Origin: Streptomyces coeruleorubidus
GTDB lineage: Bacteria > Actinomycetota > Actinomycetes > Streptomycetales > Streptomycetaceae
DNA length: 64,000 nucleotides
Direction of reading: 5' to 3'
Assembly: GCF_008705135.1 (NCBI RefSeq)
Contig: NZ_CP023694.1
Span: 2,170,001-2,234,000, forward strand
The translations under genes were made by a program, and so were the position numbers. Below the pieces are notes generated by a model that was not told where the DNA came from, searched no databases, and saw only the letters and a list, made by a program, of their open reading frames with translations. Below, in pieces: positions 33,865-42,700 of the stretch (its first letter is position 1; the number at the start of each line of letters is the position of its first letter).

Positions 33865-35385
33865 ATGACAGCGCCGCACGCGCGCTATCGCCGCGCCGTC
33901 GCGATCCCGGCCGGGATGGCCGTGGCCACGGCCCTCGCGTTCCTGCCGAACACCACGGCCACGGCCGCCGACGAGGCGCCCGCGGCGGTCACGGCCGACG
34001 CGACCCCGCTCAGCTACGTCGTCAACGTCAAACCGGGGCACGGCACTTCGGCGTACGTGAAGAAGGCCGTCGGCAAGGCCGGCGGCACGATCGTGACGTC
34101 GTACGACCAGATAGGCGTCATCGTCGTCCACTCCTCCGACGCCGACTTCGCCAAGACGATCCGCAAGGTGCGCGGCGTGCAGTCGGCCGGCGCCACCCGC
34201 ACCGCGCCGCTGCCCACGGCCGTGACGGCCGACCTGGGCACGCCGAAGGCGCTGAGCGCGGCCGAGGTCGCCAGGGCGGAGGCCCCCGCCGGACAGGACC
34301 CGCTGGAGCCCCAGCAGTGGGACCTGCCCGCCATCAAGGCGGACAAGGCGCACGAGAAGTCGCTGGGCAGCTCGAAGGTCACGGTCGCCGTGATCGACAC
34401 CGGTGTCGACGACACCCACCCCGACATCGCGCCCAACTTCGACCGCGGCGCGTCGGTCAACTGTGTGTCGGGCAAGCCGGACACGGCCGACGGGGCCTGG
34501 CGGCCCGGCGCCTCGGAGAGCCCGCACGGCACGCACGTGGCGGGTGAGATCGCGGCCGCGAAGAACGGTGTCGGCATGACCGGCGTCGCCCCCGGGGTGA
34601 AGGTCTCCGGCATCAAGGTGTCCAACCCGGACGGCTTCTTCTACACGGAGGCCGTCGTCTGCGGCTTCGTCTGGGCGGCCGAGCACGGCGTCGACGTGAC
34701 GAACAACAGCTATTACACCGACCCGTGGTACTTCAACTGCAAGAACGACCCGGACCAGAAGGCGCTGCTGGACGCGGTCACGCGGGCGTCGCGGTACGCG
34801 GAGAAGAAGGGCGCGGTCAACGTCGCGGCGGCCGGCAACGAGAACTACGACCTCGCGGCCGACGAGATCACCGACCCGTCGTCCCCGAACGACACCACGC
34901 CGGGTGAGCGGGTCGTCGACCCGTCCGAGTGCCTCGACATCCCGACCCAGCTGCCGGGTGTCGTCACGGTCGCCTCGACGGGTGCGAAGGGCCTCAAGTC
35001 GTCCTTCTCCAACTACGGCCTCGGCGTCGCCGACATAGCCGCCCCGGGCGGCGACTCGACCGCCTACCAGAAGCCGGAGCCGCCCGCCACGAGCGGTCTG
35101 ATCCTGGGCACGCTGCCGGGCGGCAAGTGGGGCTACATGGCGGGTACGTCGATGGCGTCCCCGCACGTCGCGGGCGTCGCGGCGCTCATCAAGTCGACGC
35201 ACCCGTACGCCTCTCCGGCCCTGGTGAAGGCCCTGCTGTACGCGCAGGCCGACGCCAAGGCCTGCACGGACCCGTACGACATCGACGCCGACGGCAAGAT
35301 CGACGCGGTGTGCGAGGGTTCGAAGAACCGCAACGGCTTCTACGGGTGGGGCATCGCGGACGCGCTGGACGCGGTGACCAAGTAG
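33865..35385 (+). CDS. Secreted subtilisin-like serine protease (S8) with I9 propeptide, copy 2
   Basis: 506 aa, same layout as its neighbour: signal peptide (1-34), propeptide (to about 115), then catalytic Asp178, His221, Asn325 and Ser429 (GTSMASPHVAG). Cysteines sit at equivalent positions and the C-terminal loop is DIDADGKIDAVC. The two proteins are alike along their whole length (for example GVQSAGATRTAPL and ITNNSYY/VTNNSYY), so this is a tandem duplication. The gap to copy 1 is 59 bases with no terminator, so co-transcription is likely. ATG 33865 begins the signal peptide. Confidence 0.93.
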   Translation: MTAPHARYRRAVAIPAGMAVATALAFLPNTTATAADEAPAAVTADATPLSYVVNVKPGHGTSAYVKKAVGKAGGTIVTSYDQIGVIVVHSSDADFAKTIRKVRGVQSAGATRTAPLPTAVTADLGTPKALSAAEVARAEAPAGQDPLEPQQWDLPAIKADKAHEKSLGSSKVTVAVIDTGVDDTHPDIAPNFDRGASVNCVSGKPDTADGAWRPGASESPHGTHVAGEIAAAKNGVGMTGVAPGVKVSGIKVSNPDGFFYTEAVVCGFVWAAEHGVDVTNNSYYTDPWYFNCKNDPDQKALLDAVTRASRYAEKKGAVNVAAAGNENYDLAADEITDPSSPNDTTPGERVVDPSECLDIPTQLPGVVTVASTGAKGLKSSFSNYGLGVADIAAPGGDSTAYQKPEPPATSGLILGTLPGGKWGYMAGTSMASPHVAGVAALIKSTHPYASPALVKALLYAQADAKACTDPYDIDADGKIDAVCEGSKNRNGFYGWGIADALDAVTK

Positions 35386-35405
35386 AGCTCGTGTGGAGGT
35401 AGTCC

Positions 35406-35433
35406 GGGCCGGGCGGGGATACCCGCCCGGCCC
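35406..35433 (+). terminator. Terminator after the subtilisin pair
   Basis: Arms gggccgggcggg (35406-35417) and cccgcccggccc (35422-35433) form a perfect 12-bp stem with a GATA loop. Confidence 0.8.
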
Positions 35434-35462
35434 GCCGCGTCCCTGCGGCAGGATTCCTTGTC

Positions 35463-35993
35463 ATGGACGTGTATGAAGCCCCCTCGACCTGGACCGCCGA
35501 ACCGGTAAGACCGCAGTGGCAGTTGGCCCTGCGGTTCGCGGGGAGCATCGTGTGGTTCCCGGTGGTGTGCGTGCTGTGGGGGGCCATCGCGGCGGCGTTC
35601 ATCGTCGTCGGGATGTTCGCCGAGGTGATCACGGCGTTCAGCAACACCCTCGAACGCGGCTACCTCGGCGCCATGGACGTGATGCTGAACCGGGTCGCGC
35701 GCCTGGCCTCCTGGTGCGTGTCCTGGCCGGAGCTGCGCCATGAGGGTGACACCGGGTTCTACAAGGCGCGCGTGGACAAGGCGGTCGCGAAGTGGACCGC
35801 CCGGGCCTCTGCCCCGGTCGACCCGAAGAAGCCGCGACCGCCCGTGGAGTGTGCGATAAGCCTGCGCGACTACCGCGGTGTGGGCGGCTGGTACGTCGCC
35901 GAGGTGGCGCTCGCGCAGGGATGGGAGCTGCGGCCGACGGACGTGCGCAGGGAAGTCCGGTTGTGGTGGTCGGCCGCGTCGAAGGTCTCCTGA
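35463..35993 (+). CDS. Conserved hypothetical membrane-anchored protein (176 aa)
   Basis: No named domain. Residues 20-60 hold one or two hydrophobic helices (IVWFPVVCVLWGAIAAAFIVVGMFAEVITAF). The remainder is a soluble C-terminal domain with several Trp (SWPELRHEGDTGFYKARVDKAVAKW; GVGGWYVAEVALAQGWEL). No signal peptide. ATG 35463 is the only well-placed start. The protein looks streptomycete-specific; nothing in the context suggests a role. Confidence 0.75.
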   Translation: MDVYEAPSTWTAEPVRPQWQLALRFAGSIVWFPVVCVLWGAIAAAFIVVGMFAEVITAFSNTLERGYLGAMDVMLNRVARLASWCVSWPELRHEGDTGFYKARVDKAVAKWTARASAPVDPKKPRPPVECAISLRDYRGVGGWYVAEVALAQGWELRPTDVRREVRLWWSAASKVS

Positions 35994-36044
35994 GTTCGCT
36001 CTCGCGGATTTGCCAGCCATGTGAAGGCTGGTGAAGATCTCGGG

Positions 36045-37019
36045 GTGACCTTGACAAGACCCGTCGCCGTCCTGGTGCTGGTGGCGCTGGCCGCGCTGAT
36101 CCCGCTGCTCGGCCCGTCCACCGCGCTGCACGGCACCGGGGAGGCCTCCGTGCCCGGCGTCGGCGGCATAGCGCTGCTGCGCACCGTGCTGTTCGCGGCC
36201 CTGTGCGTACCGATCGGCGAGTTGTTCGTGGACCGGCTGGCGCGTTCCGTGCCGGGCACGGGGAGGGCCACCGGCCGTCCGGTCGCGCCCCGTAGCTGGT
36301 CACCGTGGGCGGCCGCCGCCGGTTTCTCCGCCGCTCTCGGGCTCGCCTCGGTCGTGGCCACGGGCAATCTCGTCCCCGACGGCCTGTCGGACATCGACGT
36401 GGGCGGGCTCTACGCGTCCCGGGACGGCAAGCTCGCCCTGCTGGAGGTCAACGCGTTCCTCGTGGCGGGGCTGTGTGCCGTGTCGCGCCGGCCGGCCACG
36501 CAGCTGTGGCCGCTGGCCGCCGTGGTCGTCGCCGAGGCCCTGCGCGCGCACCCCGCGACCGAGCACGCCCCGCTGACCGGCTCCGGGCTGACCCTCGTCC
36601 ACCTGACCTGTGCGGCGCTGTGGACGGGCGGTCTGCTGCACGCGCTGCGGACCCTGCGGCTGTGGCGCGGGCGGTACGGCACGGGGGCGGGCGCCGCCCT
36701 GCTGGGCCTCTACGCGCGCGTGGCGGCCGTTCTGCTCGCCGCCATCACGGCGACGGGCGTGTGGAGTTCACTGCGCCGGATGCCACCGGAGACGGTCCTG
36801 GAGCAACTGACGGCGACGGCGTACGGGCGCGTCCTGCTCGCCAAGGTCCTCCTCGTGGCCGCCGTGGCCGCCCTCGCCCTGTGGGCACGGCAGCGGCTGC
36901 GCCGGGCGGCTGACCCGTTGACCGCCTGTGCGCCGGCGCGGGCGGAGGTGGTCGCGCTGGGCCTGGTGGTCGCCTCGTCCGGACTGCTGACGGCCCTGCC
37001 GCTCCCCATCCGCTGGTGA
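36045..37019 (+). CDS. CopD-like multi-TM protein
   Basis: 324 aa with about eight membrane segments. The second half (GSGLTLVHLTCAALWTGGLLHALRTLRL; LLGLYARVAAVLLAAITATGVWSSL; TAYGRVLLAKVLLVAAVAALALWARQ) matches the CopD domain (copper resistance D / YebZ). That domain has a His and Trp pair near HLTCAALWTGG and LAKVLL. CopD proteins are proposed to move copper across the membrane; the partner CopC is absent here. GTG 36045 is preferred, with GTG 36021 possible; neither has a strong ribosome-binding site. Confidence 0.8.
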   Translation: MTLTRPVAVLVLVALAALIPLLGPSTALHGTGEASVPGVGGIALLRTVLFAALCVPIGELFVDRLARSVPGTGRATGRPVAPRSWSPWAAAAGFSAALGLASVVATGNLVPDGLSDIDVGGLYASRDGKLALLEVNAFLVAGLCAVSRRPATQLWPLAAVVVAEALRAHPATEHAPLTGSGLTLVHLTCAALWTGGLLHALRTLRLWRGRYGTGAGAALLGLYARVAAVLLAAITATGVWSSLRRMPPETVLEQLTATAYGRVLLAKVLLVAAVAALALWARQRLRRAADPLTACAPARAEVVALGLVVASSGLLTALPLPIRW

Positions 37020-37063
37020 CGCTCCCGAACCCACGGGTGCCGTTCCCCATCCGCCGATGAGCA

Positions 37064-37744
37064 TCAGACGGCGCGCATCTCTCCGTACGTCGCGGCCGGC
37101 GCCCTGCGCGCGTTCAGTGCCTCGATCGCGCCGCCGGCGAGGAGGGCCTGTGCGGCGATGTACGTGAGCATGATCCAGAAGTCCGGCAGGGGCGGCTGCG
37201 GCCAGTCGGCGACGCCGGTGGCGATGAGCGTGTCGGAGAGCAGGAAGAGCGCACCGCCGAGCCCGGCGAAGAGGCCGAGCCGGATGGCGGCTCTGTACGC
37301 CATGGCCGTGAGCAGGAGGCTGTATCCGGCGACGGGCAGGCGCTGGTCCGCGGGCAGGTCCGGCCACAGCAGCGCGACGGTGATGACCAGGGCGGTGGCG
37401 TAGCCCAGGGCGAGCAGGGCCGCACGCGCGCGTGGGACCGCGTACCGGCTGCCGTGCGCCCGGAAGAGGACGAGGTAGCAGACGTGTCCCGCCGCGAAGC
37501 AGCCCATGCCGGCGAGGAAGGCCGGCTCGGCGTCGGACAGCAGCAGCACGTCACCGCCCCAGCCGAACAGCAGGGCGGCCACGAGCGGCCGGGGCGCCCG
37601 GCGCAGGACGGCCCAGAGCGCCAGGAGCGGCATCAGCAGCGGCTTGGCGACGGCGTGCCCGGCGTCGAAGCCGGCCGCTAGGGAACCGAGGTCGACGACG
37701 ACGGCGAGACCGAAGGCGCCGAGGAGGAATCGGGAGTGGCTCAC
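37064..37744 (-). CDS. Lysoplasmalogenase family protein (YhhN/TMEM86)
   Basis: 226 aa, about eight short membrane segments. The family core is LLFGWGGDVLLLSDAEPAFLAGMGCFAAGHVCYLVLF, with the conserved Asp residues, and the later LFLLSDTLIATG. YhhN/TMEM86 enzymes hydrolyse the vinyl-ether bond of lysoplasmalogens. GTG 37744 overlaps the stop of the sterol-desaturase-like gene by four bases (GTGA), so the two enzymes are made together. The convergent CopD-like gene ends 44 bases away. Confidence 0.88.
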   Translation of the reverse strand: MSHSRFLLGAFGLAVVVDLGSLAAGFDAGHAVAKPLLMPLLALWAVLRRAPRPLVAALLFGWGGDVLLLSDAEPAFLAGMGCFAAGHVCYLVLFRAHGSRYAVPRARAALLALGYATALVITVALLWPDLPADQRLPVAGYSLLLTAMAYRAAIRLGLFAGLGGALFLLSDTLIATGVADWPQPPLPDFWIMLTYIAAQALLAGGAIEALNARRAPAATYGEMRAV

Positions 37745-38625
37745 GCCGACGTGCTCTCGGCAGGCGTGCCGGCGGTGGACACCGGTGCCGCGGCCGGCGC
37801 GGGCCCCCACCCCGGCCCCCGGAACACCCGCCCCGCGCGCTCGCGCCAGTCGCGCGCCGCCTTCAGGTCCTTCGCGATGGACACGTACTCGTGCGTCGCC
37901 ACCTTGAGCGGGTTGTACGTGTCGATGTTCTTGGTCAGTCCGTACACGGGCCGCACGGTCTCGGCGACGAAGGACCCGAACAGCCGGTCCCACACGATGA
38001 GGATGCCGCCGAAGTTGCGGTCCAGGTAACCGCCTTGGGAGGCGTGGTGCACACGGTGGTGCGACGGGGTGTTGAAGACGAACTCGAACCACCGGGGCAT
38101 CTTGTCGATCCGCTCGGTGTGGATCCAGAACTGGTAGACGAGGTTCGCGGAGGAACAGAAGGCGAGCGCGGCCGGGTGCACTCCGGCGGCGATGAGGGGG
38201 ACGTAGAACGGCCACACGGTCAGGGACGTCCAGGGCTGGCGCAGCGCGGTGGTGAAGTTGAACTTCCGGCTGGAGTGGTGGACCACGTGGCAGGCCCACA
38301 GGATGCGGATGACGTGGTGGCCGCGGTGGGACCAGTAGTAGAAGAAGTCCTGCGCGAGCAGCATCAGCGGGACGGTCCACCACAGCACGGGCACGCGCAG
38401 GGGCGTGAGTTCGTAGAGGGCCGTGTAGAGGGCGACGATAGGGATCTTCCAGAGGAAGTCGAAGGCGAGGCTGCCGAGCCCCATGCCGATGCTCGTCGCG
38501 GCGTCCTTCGCCTCGTAGCCCGCCGCGTCCTCGTCGGGGTGGAGACGGCAGCTCACCATCTCGACCACGGTGAGCAGCACAAAGGCGGGTATCGACCACA
38601 GCACGACATCGGGCAGGTTCGGCAT
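37741..38625 (-). CDS. Fatty acid hydroxylase / sterol desaturase family (alkylglycerol monooxygenase-like)
   Basis: 294 aa, four or five membrane segments. The di-iron histidine boxes of the superfamily are HRGHH (near 101-105), HVVHHS (near 114-119) and HRVHHA (near 189-194). SYYWSHR-like FFYYWSHRGHH and the PLMLLAQDFFYYW context resemble alkylglycerol monooxygenase (AGMO) more than sterol enzymes. AGMO oxidises ether lipids. Co-translation with a lysoplasmalogenase supports an ether-lipid role. ATG 38625 starts the first helix. The tail is proline/alanine-rich. Confidence 0.88.
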   Translation of the reverse strand: MPNLPDVVLWSIPAFVLLTVVEMVSCRLHPDEDAAGYEAKDAATSIGMGLGSLAFDFLWKIPIVALYTALYELTPLRVPVLWWTVPLMLLAQDFFYYWSHRGHHVIRILWACHVVHHSSRKFNFTTALRQPWTSLTVWPFYVPLIAAGVHPAALAFCSSANLVYQFWIHTERIDKMPRWFEFVFNTPSHHRVHHASQGGYLDRNFGGILIVWDRLFGSFVAETVRPVYGLTKNIDTYNPLKVATHEYVSIAKDLKAARDWRERAGRVFRGPGWGPAPAAAPVSTAGTPAESTSA

Positions 38626-38732
38626 GCCTGAACCGTAGGACCGCCGCTCCGCCCCGGCTAGACGTTGTTACCGACAAGTATTACCGACGGTACGCGCTTG
38701 CTTCTTGGCGATCTCCGCCAATCGCCGCGCCG

Positions 38733-39347
38733 TCAGCACCGCCGCGTCGGCGTGACCGACCGGACCGTGCCGATCGGGATCCTGCTGTACTCGTCTCCCT
38801 TCCTCGGTTTGATGGTCACCGCCGTGGCGTCGCTCATCACCAGCTCCCCGCACCGCACGCCGCCCTCTGTGGTCACCACGACGTACGGCCCGCCCTGCTG
38901 GGAGTTCGCGGGATCATCAACGGGCACGAGCCAGGACACCGCGATCGCGGCGACGATCGCGCACAGCCCGGCAACGGACAGCCGCCGCGCCCGGATCAGG
39001 GCGGCCTGCGTGCGCACGACCTCGTCCAGGACGGCGGCGAGCAGCCGGTCACCGCTCAGCCAGGTCTGCCGTCCGAGCGGACCGTGGGCGGCCCGCACGG
39101 CTCCCAGCGCACCGGAGAGCAGCAGCACGAAGGCCAGCACCAGCAGCAGTGCCGTGGTCCAGCGCCAGGCGCCCGGCATGCCCGCGACGCTCTCGCGGCC
39201 CTTCAGGACGAAGACCACGCCCACCAGCCCCGTGAGCCCGGTCAGCCCGTTGCGCCAGCCCTCGGCCTGCCGGCGTACGGCGCCGAGCTGGTCGTACTGG
39301 AGCTGCTGCCCGAGCTGGGCGAACCGTTTCCTGGCGAGGTCGCTCAC
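38733..39347 (-). CDS. Three-TM protein of the caspase-HSP90 cassette (putative effector)
   Basis: 204 aa. An N-terminal amphipathic region (SDLARKRFAQLGQQLQYDQLG) leads to TM1 (about 33-49, NGLTGLTGLVGVVFVLKG), TM2 (about 64-86) and TM3 (about 123-142). A small C-terminal beta-rich domain (150-204: YVVVTTEGGVRCGELVMSDATAVTIKP) follows. No enzyme motif is present. The GTG start at 39347 overlaps the zinc-ribbon stop by four bases (GTGA). In bacterial conflict systems such small multi-TM proteins commonly act as membrane-perforating effectors; here that is inference from layout. Confidence 0.8.
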   Translation of the reverse strand: MSDLARKRFAQLGQQLQYDQLGAVRRQAEGWRNGLTGLTGLVGVVFVLKGRESVAGMPGAWRWTTALLLVLAFVLLLSGALGAVRAAHGPLGRQTWLSGDRLLAAVLDEVVRTQAALIRARRLSVAGLCAIVAAIAVSWLVPVDDPANSQQGGPYVVVTTEGGVRCGELVMSDATAVTIKPRKGDEYSRIPIGTVRSVTPTRRC

Positions 39348-39691
39348 GACGCCGCCGCGTGCGCGGGCGGCGGCACCGGAACGTCCCAGAAGGCCCCGCA
39401 GCCCGAGTCGGGCGACTCCGGCGGCCGTTCCGGGTGGGGGTAACCGCAGGCGCAGTAGACCGGGATGGAGCCCGTGAGGGGTTCGGGCTCGCTCCGGTCC
39501 CGGCGCCACAGCCGCTTGGGCGGGCCCAGCACTCCGTACGCCACCCGGAAGACGGTTGCCGCTCTGCACGTCGGGCAGAGTCCCGTCACGGTGTACCAGC
39601 GGCCGTCCTCGGACCGTGCGACGGTGAACGGCTCCTCCGGGTCGACTGCGACCTCTTGTTCACGGAACTCGGTCGGAACGTGATCGGGCAT
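39344..39691 (-). CDS. Zinc-ribbon protein of the caspase-HSP90 cassette
   Basis: 115 aa, cytoplasmic. CPTC (near 39-42) and CACGYPHPERPPESPDSGCGAFW (near 76-98) form a metal-binding treble-clef or ribbon. The N-terminus is acidic (EFREQEVAVDPEEPF). I have no firm family name; a similar CxCGxxHxGRP...GCGAxW module is remembered from streptomycete NTP-dependent conflict loci. It starts 46 bases after the caspase-HSP90 gene and overlaps the TM gene by four bases, so the three form one unit. Confidence 0.78.
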   Translation of the reverse strand: MPDHVPTEFREQEVAVDPEEPFTVARSEDGRWYTVTGLCPTCRAATVFRVAYGVLGPPKRLWRRDRSEPEPLTGSIPVYCACGYPHPERPPESPDSGCGAFWDVPVPPPAHAAAS

Positions 39692-39737
39692 GGCTCCTCA
39701 CAGGGTTGGGTCAACGGCCTGACCGGCCTGACGGTTG

Positions 39738-42700
39738 TCATCGAGCCCGGTAAGGCTCCGCCTGCGGCGTCGGGGCCGGCTCGGCGGGACAGTCCGGCGG
39801 CAGGACGAGGCCGAACAGCGGCGCGTACCGGGCGAGCCGGTCGTACACCCCGCGGGTCGGCTGCCCGAACTCTCGCGCGGCCACGGCGATGCGGTCGGCC
39901 GTCACCTCACCGCTCAGCGCGGGCGCCCGTCCCGTGTACTGCTCGGTGAGCATGATCAGGTCCTGCCAGGTCGGCACCGTGTCCGCGTCCGGTCCCGGCC
40001 GTTCCACCAGGAGGCGCAGACCGAAGGGACGGTAGAGCGCGAGCCGGTCCCAGGCCTTGGTCAACGCCCAGCCGAAGCGGGCCGCGACACGCAGCAGTTC
40101 GAGCGGGCCGACGGGTCGGTCGCCGACGAGGTCCGGCCGGAACAGCGCGCTGTCGTGCTCGGTGGGCCGGTGCTCGCGCCAGGCGTCGGATCCGCCGTCA
40201 GCGCCGTCGGCCGGCTCTCGCCAAGGGGCACCGAAGGGGGCGTAGCGGACCAGGACGGCCACGCTATCGCCGAGGGTCGCGTCGCTGGCCCGGGCGTGGG
40301 ACACGAGGACGGCGGGGCTCGGACGGGGGCGCCAGCGCGGGACGTAGACACCCCGCCAGGACTGGAAGGCATTCTCCCGCTCCGTCCGCTGCGGCGTGCT
40401 GGAGGCCAGGACGTCAGCTGCGGTGGGACGCAGATCAGCGGGTGCCCCATCGGCCGGCCGGTCCAGCGCCGAGACGTCGAGCCCGACCAGCGGGCCGAGC
40501 GCGGTGAGCCGTTCGATCGCGGAGCCGAGCGTGCTGCGGGCCATCGCCGCGGCATAGAGAACGAAGAAGACGTCGACGCCCTGGCGCAGGGCGACGCCGC
40601 GGACCGCGTTGCCCATGTTCGTCAACTCCAGCGATCCCTCCGAGTCGTAGTACCCGCGGCGTGACACCACGTCTCGCCTGGAGCACATGAGCAGGTCCCA
40701 GTCACCGGCCGAGACGGCACGCCACCGCTCCACGAGCGCCGGCGCGCGTTCGTCCACGAAGCCCGCCTCGGCGAGTTCCGTGAGCCGTTCCGCCACCAGC
40801 GCGCCGTCGGCCCGGACCTTCCGCACGGCCTGCGCCGTCTCCAGCAGGGGCGCGGGACATCCGGTCGGGTCGTACGGCCAGTCCTCGGTGAACCTGTGGT
40901 CGACAACGGCGCCGAGGAGGTCACTGTCCAGCCTGGTGAAGACGCGGTCGGCCAGTTCCCCAGGAGGGGGGACGCGCAGCTGCTGCGCCGCGAGGACATC
41001 CGCGAACCGTTCGGGCACCTGGGCCACCGGGATCCCCAGCATCCCCGATGCCCTGGCCATCTGCCGGGGCGACAGGTCCAGATCGGCGCTGTATGTGGCG
41101 ATGCCGAGGCTCATGGTGAACTCGGTGCGCTGCTCCGGCGTCCAGGACCTGGGTACGTCGAATTTGGAGGACGTTGCGGCGGGAGCTTCCGCGGGGGCCG
41201 GTCCTTCCGCCGCCCAGCCGAGCCACGCATACCGACGCAGGATGTCCTCGTACTTCTCCTGAGCCGGCGGCGTCCCCGCCTTCCGCTCCCCCGGGGCCGT
41301 GAACCGGGGGTGCCAGGCCAGCACGTTGAGCTCCTCGTGGGTGGCGATGGCGTCGGCGGGGACGGCATCGGTGTCGTCCGGCACGTGCAGGGGGAATCCG
41401 GCCGCGGCGAACCGCCTGGCCCGGTCCAGGGCCTCCCGGAGGGGCAGGCCCTCCACGACACTGAACCTCCGGAGCACCGCGACCACATCGTTGGCGAAGT
41501 GGCGTGCGTAGTCCTCGCGCAGCAACGCGTCATAGGCTTCACGGCCGAGGAGGATCCGGCGGTCCGTGGCGTCGAGCAGTATCCGGTGCGCCGCGTCGAG
41601 TCCGGTGACGGCGGGCACGTCCAGGCCGGCGATGGCGTACCGGCGCAACCGCCTCATGAGTTCTCCCAGAGTGATGCTCTCCTCCGGCGACTGCGGCAGA
41701 GCCGCCTGCCTCGTGGCATCGGGCAGCCGCATCTCCCGCGGGCTGACACCGGCTTCCCAGGACTCGGGAGCGGGATAGCCGTCCACCGACTCCGGCAACG
41801 CCAGTCTCTCCCAGGCCCGCTCGCCCAGTTCGATTCCGACGCTGCGCAGAACCGCCGCCCGCCAGGACAGCACCCCGGCTTCGTCCGGCAGGACAACCGT
41901 CCCGAAGTCCTTCAGCGGCACCAGCCCCACGTCCAACGGGAAGCACCCCACCCTGCGGAAGTCGAGGACCGTCGCCCGGTCCCAGCCGGTTCGGCTGGTC
42001 AGATGTGTTTCGGCCGCCAGCAGCCGCGCCGTCACCCGGACCGCCCCAGCCGGGTGCAGGCGGGCGAACGCCCAGAGCCACTCCAGCGTCAGCCACTCCG
42101 GCGCCCCGAACGCACGGGCGGCGTCGAGGAGTTGCTCGTCCACCCACGCCCGGTCGTACGAGAGGATCCTGGTCCTGTCGGTGCTGATGTCCGGAGCGTG
42201 CGTCTCGCGCAGGTCCATCACGAAGCCGAAGGGATGCCCGCCCAGGTCGTGCCAGTCCTTACCGGCACTGTCGAGCCGCTCCAGCTTGCCGGCGCCGGTG
42301 CGGAGCCAGGCGGCAGCGCTGCTGTCCTCCTGGACCATGGACGCCGGGTCCACGAGGATGCCGTCGGCCAGGAGGCATCCCTTTCCGTCCACCCACCACG
42401 CATCAGGACCTGCGGGAAGCGGGCGCCGGGCATCACCGAAGTAGTACAGCGCTCCTGGTTCCCACGTGCGCACGGCCTCCCCGTCCCGCTCCACCCGCAT
42501 CGCGAACTCGGACCGCCATACCCGCTTGGCCAGCTCCTGCGCCACGTCGATGTCGCCCGACTGGAGGTACAGCCGCACTCGGGTGCCACCCCCGGGCTGC
42601 GCCCCCTCGCGCCGCCGGATACGGAACAGACTGCCGGTCGAGGCCACGTCCACGCGAAGCCCGCCGTCCGCCTCCGCGCGCCCGTACTCGTCCGTCGCCC

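Noticed and set aside
36999..37062. Direct repeat TTCCCCATCCGC at the CopD end
   Set aside because: A short 12-base match within a coding end and the following gap; no clear function.
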